Below the pieces are notes generated by a model, which did not search any database, was not told where the DNA came from, and saw only the letters and a list, made by a program, of their open reading frames with translations. The position numbers and the translations under genes are program-made. A stretch of DNA of 5,975 bases. It comes from Collinsella sp. GTDB taxonomy: Bacteria > Actinomycetota > Coriobacteriia > Coriobacteriales > Coriobacteriaceae. Where the stretch lies: NCBI GenBank assembly GCA_020025115.1, contig JAHHSP010000078.1:1-5975 (forward strand), in the 5' to 3' direction. Positions 1 to 5,293 of the stretch are shown one piece after another; positions within the stretch are counted from its first letter, which is position 1; every line of letters begins with the position of its first letter.

Positions 1-26
1 TCGAAGGGGAGCACAGATGTCTGGCT

Positions 27-2081
27 GTGCAAAAAGACGTGATGGGCCGTGCGGTGCGCGACTCGTTTGCCAAGCTGGCCCCGCGCGTCCAGATTCAAAA
101 TCCGGTCATGTTCCTGGTGTGGTTGTCCGCCGTCATGACCTCCGTCCTGGCCGCCGCTTCTGTTTTTGGCGTGCAGGACGCCGGCGTCCCCACCTATTAC
201 GTGGTCGCCGTCGCGGTCATCCTGTGGTTGACCGACTTGTTCTCAAACTTCGCCGAGGCGCTCGCCGAGGGCCGTGGCAAGGCTCAGGCGGATTCCCTGC
301 GTGCGGCCAAGAAGGACGTGGAAGCCCACCTCATCGAATCCGTCGAGGACAGGGGGCGTTTCGCGGTTGTCCCCGGTACCGAGCTCAGGCGCGGTGACCT
401 GGTGATCGTGCGCGCTGGCGAGCAGATCCCGGGCGACGGAGACGTCGTGGAAGGCGCCGCATCGGTGGACGAATCCGCCATCACCGGCGAGTCCGCCCCC
501 GTGGTGCGCGAGGCCGGTGGCGACCGCTCCGCCGTGACCGGCGGCACCACGGTGCTGTCCGACTGGATCGTCGTGGAGATCTCCAACGAACCCGGCCAGG
601 GCTTTTTGGACAAGATGATCGCCATGGTCGAGGGTGCCTCGCGCAAGAAGACCCCCAACGAGATCGCGCTCGAGATCTTCCTGGTCTCCCTCTCCATCGT
701 CTTCATCCTGGTCACGATCGCCCTATACTGCTACTCGACGTTCTCGGCGGGTTTGAACGGCATGGTCAACCCCACGGCCGTCACCACGCTCGTGGCATTG
801 CTCGTGTGCCTGGCCCCGACGACCATCGGCGCGCTGCTGTCCGCCATCGGCATCGCCGGCATGAGCCGTCTGAACGAGGCCAACGTGCTGGCCATGTCCG
901 GTCGGGCCATCGAGGCCGCCGGCGATGTCGATATCCTCATGCTCGACAAGACCGGCACCATCACTCTGGGCAACCGCCAGGCTTCCGAGTTCATCCCGGT
1001 CGACGGCGCCGACCCCGCCGGCCTTGCCGATGCCGCGCAGCTGTCCTCCCTGGCCGACGAGACTCCCGAGGGCCGTTCCATCGTCGTGCTCGCCAAGGAG
1101 CAGTTCGGCCTGCGCGGTCGCACGCTCGAGGACAAGGGCATGGAATTCATCCCCTTCACCGCGGCGACGCGCATGTCCGGCGTGAACTACGAGGGCAACG
1201 AGATCAGAAAAGGTGCGGCGGATTCCGTTCGAGCATATGTCGAGGCCGACGGAGGGGTCTTCTCAAGGGAGTGCGACGAGGTCGTCGGGCGTATCGCCAA
1301 GGCTGGTGGCACCCCGCTGGTCGTCACCAAGAACCGCCGCGTGCTGGGCGTCGTGTACCTCAAGGACATCATCAAGTCCGGTGTGAAGGAGAAGTTCGCC
1401 GACCTGCGCCGCATGGGCATCAAGACCATCATGGTGACGGGCGATAACCCGCTCACGGCCGCCGCCATCGCCGCCGAGGCGGGCGTGGACGACTTCCTGG
1501 CCGAAGCCACCCCCGAGGGCAAGCTCGAGAAGATCCGCGAGTTCCAGCGCGAGGGGCACTTGGTCGCCATGACCGGCGACGGCACCAACGACGCGCCGGC
1601 CCTCGCCCAAGCGGATGTGGCGGTCGCCATGAACACGGGCACCCAGGCTGCCAAGGAGGCCGGCAACATGGTCGACCTCGACTCCAGCCCCACCAAGCTC
1701 ATCGACGTCGTGCGCATCGGCAAGCAACTGCTCATGACCCGCGGTTCGCTCACGACCTTCTCCGTGGCAAACGACTTCGCCAAGTACTTCGCCATCATCC
1801 CGGCCCTGTTCTCGCCGATCTATCCGGGTTTGGGGGCTCTCAATATCTTGGGCCTCACCAATCCGTTGACCGCCGTGCTGTCCGCCATCATCTACAACGC
1901 GCTGATCATCGTCGCGTTGATCCCGGCGGCCCTCACAGGCGTGAAGTACCGTGAGGTCCCGTCCAGTCAGCTGCTGGCCCATAATCTGCTGGTGTGGGGC
2001 TTGGGCGGCATCGTGGCGCCGTTCGTATCCATCAAGATCATCGACATGCTGCTGACGCTGTTCGGCATCGGCATGATGTAA
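27..2081 (+). CDS. kdpB: KdpB, catalytic P-type ATPase subunit of the K+-importing KdpFABC complex
   Basis: This inner-membrane subunit hydrolyses ATP and is autophosphorylated to drive high-affinity K+ uptake through KdpA. The reading frame gives 684 residues, close to the 682 of E. coli KdpB as I recall it. Visible landmarks, numbered from GTG 27, are the actuator-domain TGES loop at 153-156, the TM4 motif CLAPTTIG with Pro264, the phosphorylation motif DKTGT with Asp307, the nucleotide-domain segment FIPFTAATRMSG, TGD at 471-473, and the hinge TGDGTNDAP from 516. In TM5, Asp583 and Lys586 match residues known to couple transport in E. coli. Ser156 corresponds to the serine that is phosphorylated to inhibit the E. 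coli pump. C-terminal hydrophobic segments complete the membrane domain. The start is uncertain: GTG 27 is the first start codon in frame, the frame is open to the window edge, and ATG 42 is also possible. The best ribosome binding site precedes an ATG at 17 in another frame. kdpC follows closely, indicating an operon. Confidence 0.97.
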   Translation: MQKDVMGRAVRDSFAKLAPRVQIQNPVMFLVWLSAVMTSVLAAASVFGVQDAGVPTYYVVAVAVILWLTDLFSNFAEALAEGRGKAQADSLRAAKKDVEAHLIESVEDRGRFAVVPGTELRRGDLVIVRAGEQIPGDGDVVEGAASVDESAITGESAPVVREAGGDRSAVTGGTTVLSDWIVVEISNEPGQGFLDKMIAMVEGASRKKTPNEIALEIFLVSLSIVFILVTIALYCYSTFSAGLNGMVNPTAVTTLVALLVCLAPTTIGALLSAIGIAGMSRLNEANVLAMSGRAIEAAGDVDILMLDKTGTITLGNRQASEFIPVDGADPAGLADAAQLSSLADETPEGRSIVVLAKEQFGLRGRTLEDKGMEFIPFTAATRMSGVNYEGNEIRKGAADSVRAYVEADGGVFSRECDEVVGRIAKAGGTPLVVTKNRRVLGVVYLKDIIKSGVKEKFADLRRMGIKTIMVTGDNPLTAAAIAAEAGVDDFLAEATPEGKLEKIREFQREGHLVAMTGDGTNDAPALAQADVAVAMNTGTQAAKEAGNMVDLDSSPTKLIDVVRIGKQLLMTRGSLTTFSVANDFAKYFAIIPALFSPIYPGLGALNILGLTNPLTAVLSAIIYNALIIVALIPAALTGVKYREVPSSQLLAHNLLVWGLGGIVAPFVSIKIIDMLLTLFGIGMM

Positions 2082-2083
2082 GC

Positions 2084-2088
2084 GGAGG
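2084..2088 (+). promoter_or_regulatory. Ribosome binding site of kdpC
   Basis: GGAGG lies six bases before ATG 2095, in the 13-base gap after the kdpB stop codon. It fixes the kdpC start and supports separate initiation on a shared kdpBC transcript. Confidence 0.85.
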
Positions 2089-2094
2089 TATCGC

Positions 2095-2685
2095 ATGTTC
2101 AGGGGCATCGCATCGCGCGCGTTGGGCTTATTCGCGCTGTTTACCGTCGTCTGCGGTCTGGGATATACGCTCGTTGTGACGGGCATCGCCCAGATTGCGT
2201 TCCCGCACCAGGCAAATGGCTCGCTCATCAAGGTCGACGGCAGGACCGTCGCATCTGAGCTCATCGGTCAGAATTTCGAGGATGATGGCCACATGTGGGG
2301 CCGCATCCAGAACGTCTCCATCGTCGAGGGGGAGGATGGCGAGCTCATGGCATACGGCGCTCCGTCCAACCTGTCTCCGGCGAGTGAGGAGTATCGGCGG
2401 CTGGTGGATGCGCGTGTGGAGAAGATCCGCGCCGCGAACCCCGATGCCGACACGGACGTCGTCCCCGTTGACCTCGTGACCTGCTCCGGCTCCGGCCTCG
2501 ACCCCGAGATTTCCCCGGATGCCGCCGAGTACCAGGTTCCGCGCCTGGCAAAGGCGACGGGCAAGAGCGAGGACGAGGTGCGTGGGATCATCGCCCAGTG
2601 TTCCAAGGGGCGTTTCCTGGGCGTCTTCGGCGAGCCCACGGTCAATGTGGTCAAGGTGAACCTCATGCTGGATGGCGAGCTGTAG
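2095..2685 (+). CDS. kdpC: KdpC, accessory subunit of the K+-transporting ATPase
   Basis: KdpC is a small single-pass membrane subunit that is required for assembly and function of KdpFABC and contributes to nucleotide affinity. The protein has 196 residues, close to the roughly 190 usual for the family. One N-terminal hydrophobic helix spans about residues 9-32 and is followed by a soluble domain. Family landmarks are GSLI after the helix, the ELIGQNF segment, the hallmark SGLDPEIS at 133-140 followed by AAEYQVPRLA, and a C-terminal VNVVKVNLMLDG strand. The start at ATG 2095 has a good ribosome binding site and begins directly before the membrane helix as expected. The gene lies 13 bases after kdpB and is followed by a strong terminator, so it is probably the last gene of the kdp transcript. 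No truncation or frameshift is visible. Confidence 0.97.
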   Translation: MFRGIASRALGLFALFTVVCGLGYTLVVTGIAQIAFPHQANGSLIKVDGRTVASELIGQNFEDDGHMWGRIQNVSIVEGEDGELMAYGAPSNLSPASEEYRRLVDARVEKIRAANPDADTDVVPVDLVTCSGSGLDPEISPDAAEYQVPRLAKATGKSEDEVRGIIAQCSKGRFLGVFGEPTVNVVKVNLMLDGEL

Positions 2686-2729
2686 GTCGTTGACGAGCCA
2701 GATAATTTGCGTACATGGCCCATGGAGTT

Positions 2730-2766
2730 GGGGACCTCGGGTTTGCTCGGGGTCCCCTCTTTGTCT
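2730..2766 (+). terminator. Intrinsic terminator closing the kdp operon
   Basis: A 12-bp stem is formed by 2730-2741 and 2746-2757: a perfect GGGGACC/GGTCCCC base with an inner extension containing two G-T wobbles. The loop is four bases, TTTG. The stem is followed directly by the T-rich run TCTTTGTCT. It starts 45 bases after the kdpC stop codon, a typical position. It should separate kdp transcription from the small gene downstream. Confidence 0.85.
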
Positions 2767-2785
2767 GAACAACCGGATAACCGGC

Positions 2786-3214
2786 ATGGTACAGATTTTT
2801 ACCGACAAATTGGCGTGCGTGACTGCGGCTGCCGCGAGTGCGCTGTTGGTGGTTGGACTGGTCGATCGGCCCCTGGTCGGAGGCGTCGCCCAGTTCTGCT
2901 TTGCATTCCTATGCGTTGCAATGGCACGGGTGATCTTCTCGCGCGGTTGCGATCGGGCCCTGCACGCGAAGTCGGCCGCGGATGTGCTAACACGGCTGCG
3001 GGAGCCCGGAACGGAGTGCGATCGTCCGGAGATTCCGGACGATCGGATCGCGCGGGATCGCCTGCTCGACGAGATCGCACATGATGGGGTGGTGGACCCG
3101 CACGCCCGGTTGGTGCTTTCGGTCGCATCGGCCGTCGCAAGTGCATCTGCCCTGGTTTGGGTTGCCACGCTCGCGGCGCCGGGGCTGTTTATGCAGAAGG
3201 TGCAAATTGACTGA
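2786..3214 (+). CDS. Uncharacterised small membrane protein (142 aa)
   Basis: I do not recognise this protein. The frame encodes 142 residues with two hydrophobic segments at about 9-26 and 30-50, a charged middle part at about 52-107 rich in Arg, Asp and Glu, and a third hydrophobic segment at about 109-134. This suggests a small inner-membrane protein with one soluble loop. It contains four cysteines (11, 38, 43, 55) in or beside the first two helices, plus Cys78. Codon use is G/C-rich at third positions like the neighbours, which favours real coding. The start is a guess: ATG 2786 is the first ATG after the kdp terminator and places a helix near the N-terminus, but only a weak GGA precedes it and no clear promoter is visible. 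A perfect 12-bp inverted repeat lies inside at 3019-3045. It could also be a decaying or non-expressed frame. Confidence 0.6.
   Translation: MVQIFTDKLACVTAAAASALLVVGLVDRPLVGGVAQFCFAFLCVAMARVIFSRGCDRALHAKSAADVLTRLREPGTECDRPEIPDDRIARDRLLDEIAHDGVVDPHARLVLSVASAVASASALVWVATLAAPGLFMQKVQID
3019..3045. repeat. Perfect 12-bp inverted repeat with 3-base spacer
   Basis: The left arm CGATCGTCCGGA (3019-3030) and right arm TCCGGACGATCG (3034-3045) are exact reverse complements separated by GAT. The repeat lies within the small membrane-protein frame and encodes the stretch around residues 79-87 (DRPEIPDDR). It could fold into a stable RNA hairpin or be a protein-binding site. No T-tract follows, so it is not an obvious intrinsic terminator. 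Confidence 0.9.
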
Positions 3215-3273
3215 GATGAGAATTGAATATCATTTGACACGGCGACGCTTCAAGCCGTTGTAAATGACGTTAG

Positions 3274-3399
3274 CTTTATCGTGGCGGCTTCTTCGCCATC
3301 GTCGCGGACGTTCCGGCATTCACGGTCTGCCTCATGGCGCTGTACGGGCTGATGGCTGCGCATGCGATTGAGAGGGCGGGATTCGGCCCCCGCCCCTAG
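3274..3399 (+). pseudogene. Possible 3' remnant of a membrane-protein gene
   Basis: This frame opens after in-frame stops at 3265 and 3271 and runs 41 codons to TAG 3397-3399. It reads as a hydrophobic segment (FFAIVADVPAFTVCLMALYG) followed by a polar tail (HAIERAGFGPRP). About 32 of 41 codons end in G or C, like the true genes nearby. There is no ATG until 3334 and no ribosome binding site, so it cannot be expressed as a whole from a normal start. It looks more like the end of a lost gene than a working small protein. The source gene is unknown, and chance is a real alternative in GC-rich DNA. Confidence 0.3.
3374..3395 (+). terminator. GC-rich hairpin, possible weak terminator
   Basis: GGGCGGG (3374-3380) pairs with CCCGCCC (3389-3395) around an eight-base loop. 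The stem ends just before the TAG of the possible gene remnant. The following bases (CTAGGTTCCGTT) are only mildly T-rich, so termination would be inefficient. It may separate upstream transcription from cydD, or be fortuitous. Confidence 0.35.
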
Positions 3400-3472
3400 G
3401 TTCCGTTGCCCGGCGGCCCCGTCGTTTCTCGTGGAAAAGTTGCATCGGCGAGCCTTCCCTCGCGTTATCCGA

Positions 3473-3480
3473 TATATTAT
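3473..3480 (+). promoter_or_regulatory. Candidate -10 element of the cydD promoter
   Basis: TATATTAT is a conspicuous AT-rich island in GC-rich sequence and contains TATTAT (3475-3480), five of six bases of the -10 consensus. It lies about 50 bases before ATG 3529. No good -35 is seen 16-18 bases upstream, so the assignment rests on the -10 alone. Confidence 0.35.
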
Positions 3481-3494
3481 CCCCGGCTAACTAT

Positions 3495-3509
3495 GGCATG
3501 GTGCATGCC
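3495..3509. repeat. Short palindrome ahead of the cydD ribosome binding site
   Basis: GGCATG (3495-3500) and CATGCC (3504-3509) are perfect inverted repeats around GTG. The element lies just downstream of the -10-like box and three bases before the ribosome binding site. It could be an operator or a small leader hairpin. Confidence 0.45.
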
Positions 3510-3511
3510 GC

Positions 3512-3520
3512 GAGAGAGGA
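3512..3520 (+). promoter_or_regulatory. Ribosome binding site of cydD
   Basis: GAGAGAGGA is the only purine-rich Shine-Dalgarno-like run near the start. It leaves eight to nine bases to ATG 3529 and eleven to twelve to ATG 3532. It abuts ATG 3520 and lies downstream of the in-frame ATGs 3493 and 3505, so those are unlikely starts. Confidence 0.65.
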
Positions 3521-3528
3521 TGTATCGC

Positions 3529-5289
3529 ATGATGGTGGACAAACGCCTGATAGGCGCGGTGCCGCAGACGCGGCCTTATATCTTGGCGAGCGTCGCGGTG
3601 CGCTGGTGCTCGCTGCTAGCGAACATATGGATGGCGTTTTCCATCGCGGGCCTGCTGCAGGCGGTGTTTGAGGGCGGTCCCGTCGAATCGGTCCTGGTTC
3701 GCGCGGGTATCGCGATGGCGGTCGCCGCAACGTGCCGCTTCGCCGATTCGTATGCGGGTTCCCTGCTGGGGCTTCGCATCTCGCGCATGGTGAAGGCGAC
3801 GCTGCGCGCTCGCGTGATCGCCAAGTTGCTGCGCCTGGGGCCGCGCTATCGGGATGTCGCCCCGACCTCGGAGGTCGTGCAGGTGGCTTCGGAGGGCGTC
3901 GAGCAGCTTGAGACGTACTTCGCCCAATATCTCCCGCAGTTGCTCTACGCGCTCCTGGCCCCGCTCACGCTGTTCGCCGCACTTTCGCGCACGAGCCTGC
4001 CCGCCGCCGCGGCGCTGTTGGCGTGCGTCCCGCTCATCCCGGTGTCGATCGTCGTCGTCCAGCGTTGGGCCAAACGTCTGCTCTCGCGCTATTGGGGGCA
4101 ATACACGGAGCTCGGCGACACCTTCCTCGAAAACCTTCAGGGCCTCACGACCCTCAAGATATATCGTGCGGACGAGTTCAAGCAGGGCGAGATGAACGAG
4201 CGGGCCGAGCAGTTCCGCCGCGTCACCATGCGCGTGCTCATCATGCAGCTCAACTCCATCTCGATCATGGACCTGGTTGCCTATGGCGGCGCCGCGGTCG
4301 GATGCGTCCTCGCGTTGGTCGCGCTGCGAGAGGGCGCGGTGGATGTGGCGGGGGCGACCGTCATCGCCTTGCTTTCCGCCGAGTTCTTCCTCCCTATGCG
4401 GCTGCTGGGGTCGTATTTCCATATCGCCATGAACGGCATGGCGGCGAGTGAGAAGCTTTTTCACATCTTGGACGCCCCCGAAATCGAACGGCCGCGTTGC
4501 GCATCCGACGACCGTCCGCGGGAATCTGCGCGAGGCCTCGGCTTGCGCGGCGTCGACTTTTCCTATGAGAAGGAACGCCCCGTCCTGCGCTCGGTGAGCA
4601 TCGAGGCTGCGCCCGGGGAGCTTACGGCCATCGTGGGCCCCAGCGGTTCGGGCAAATCGACCGTCGCCGGCCTGTGCACGGGGCGCCTGCTGCCCGATGC
4701 GGGGGAGGTGGCGATCGGGGGGTCGCGTGTCGCCGAGATGTCTTCGGACGACGTGTTCCGACGGGTCACCTATGTGGGGCATCAGAGCTACCTGTTCGCC
4801 GGGACCGTTCGAGAGAACCTTCTCATGGCGAATCCCGAAGCGAGTGACGAGCAGATGTGGGCCGTCCTCGAGCGGGCGAGAATCGACGCATTTTTCCGTG
4901 CTGACCAAGGCCTCGATACGCCGATCGCCGAGCGGGGCTCGAATCTCTCGGGCGGCCAACGCCAGCGCCTGGCAATCGCCCGCGCGATCCTGCACGACAC
5001 CCCCATCTACATCTTCGATGAGGCGACCTCGAATATCGATGTCGAGAGCGAGGACGCCATCTCGCGGGCGATCGCGGAGCTCGCGCACGAGAAGACGGTG
5101 GTGGTGATAGCCCACCGTCTCGCCAACGTGGCAACCGCGGCGCAGATTTACGTGATGCGCGACGGCGGGGTTGTCGAGAGAGGGACGCATGGGGCGCTCC
5201 TCGACGCACATGGTGTGTATGCGGACATGTGGAGCGCGCAGCGGGAGCTGGAGGCGGCAGGTGTTCCGAATGGGAATCAGGAGGCGTAG
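3529..5289 (+). CDS. cydD: CydD-type ABC exporter half-transporter (membrane domain plus ATPase)
   Basis: This is an inner-membrane ABC exporter subunit with an N-terminal six-helix domain and a C-terminal ATPase. With its partner encoded next, it is expected to form the CydDC heterodimer. The E. coli pair exports glutathione and cysteine to the periplasm and is needed for cytochrome bd maturation. From ATG 3529 the protein has 586 residues, normal for the family. Hydrophobic segments lie at about 17-45, 55-75, 133-155, 158-180, 250-275 and 280-305. The ATPase has Walker A GPSGSGKST at 370-378 (Lys376), a Q-loop region HQSYLFAGT, signature LSGGQ at 473-477, Walker B YIFDE with Asp497 and Glu498, D-loop SNID, and the switch His529. 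All catalytic elements are intact. ATG 3532 is equally possible as start; the reading frame extends upstream to 3406 without support. ABC-exporter membership is certain; the Cyd assignment rests on the tandem pair and remembered family style, and the substrate is unproven. Confidence 0.85.
   Translation: MMVDKRLIGAVPQTRPYILASVAVRWCSLLANIWMAFSIAGLLQAVFEGGPVESVLVRAGIAMAVAATCRFADSYAGSLLGLRISRMVKATLRARVIAKLLRLGPRYRDVAPTSEVVQVASEGVEQLETYFAQYLPQLLYALLAPLTLFAALSRTSLPAAAALLACVPLIPVSIVVVQRWAKRLLSRYWGQYTELGDTFLENLQGLTTLKIYRADEFKQGEMNERAEQFRRVTMRVLIMQLNSISIMDLVAYGGAAVGCVLALVALREGAVDVAGATVIALLSAEFFLPMRLLGSYFHIAMNGMAASEKLFHILDAPEIERPRCASDDRPRESARGLGLRGVDFSYEKERPVLRSVSIEAAPGELTAIVGPSGSGKSTVAGLCTGRLLPDAGEVAIGGSRVAEMSSDDVFRRVTYVGHQSYLFAGTVRENLLMANPEASDEQMWAVLERARIDAFFRADQGLDTPIAERGSNLSGGQRQRLAIARAILHDTPIYIFDEATSNIDVESEDAISRAIAELAHEKTVVVIAHRLANVATAAQIYVMRDGGVVERGTHGALLDAHGVYADMWSAQRELEAAGVPNGNQEA
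5279..5284 (+). promoter_or_regulatory. Ribosome binding site of cydC
   Basis: A full AGGAGG lies inside the last codons of cydD, nine bases before ATG 5294. It favours that start over the internal in-frame ATG 5348 and indicates coupled expression of the two genes. Confidence 0.8.
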
Positions 5290-5293
5290 GGAT

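Larger units (their letters stand above)
3215..3528. other. 314-base intergenic region ahead of cydD, no confident gene
   Basis: No complete gene with a credible start is visible on either strand. From left to right the region holds a consensus -35-like TTGACA at 3234-3239 with no good -10 at normal spacing, a short open stretch at 3274-3399 that resembles the C-terminus of a membrane protein, a GC-rich hairpin at 3374-3395, an AT-rich TATATTAT at 3473-3480, a short palindrome at 3495-3509, and the cydD ribosome binding site. It probably contains the cydD promoter. I found no Rex-type palindrome in it, although Rex is a common regulator of cyd genes. Confidence 0.6.

Noticed and set aside
1263..2264. 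A 333-codon open frame on the - strand opposite kdpB and kdpC
   Set aside because: It mirrors two well-supported genes and shows low-complexity His/Asp/Gly/Arg composition; no independent start signal or domain is seen.
2690..2717. Possible promoter TTGACG with TACATG just after kdpC
   Set aside because: The -10 matches only three of six bases, and transcripts from it would run straight into the strong terminator at 2730-2766.
2771..2784. Direct repeat AACCGG-AT-AACCGG just before the orphan gene
   Set aside because: It is too short to separate from chance and has no further copies nearby.
2128..3240. A 370-codon open frame on the - strand spanning kdpC and the orphan gene
   Set aside because: It runs across a convincing kdpC gene and its terminator and has shadow-type composition.
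3259..3280. AT-rich stretch TTGTAAAT...TTTATC considered as a Rex-type operator
   Set aside because: The halves are complementary over only about four bases and do not match the Rex palindrome pattern.
3282..3298. Small inverted repeat TGGCG/CGCCA
   Set aside because: A five-base stem with a seven-base loop and no T-tract is expected by chance in GC-rich DNA.
3406..3528. N-terminal extension of CydD from the first start codon in frame
   Set aside because: The extension has no family-like sequence and no ribosome binding site; the purine-rich site at 3512-3520 and the MMVDKRL beginning point to ATG 3529 or 3532.
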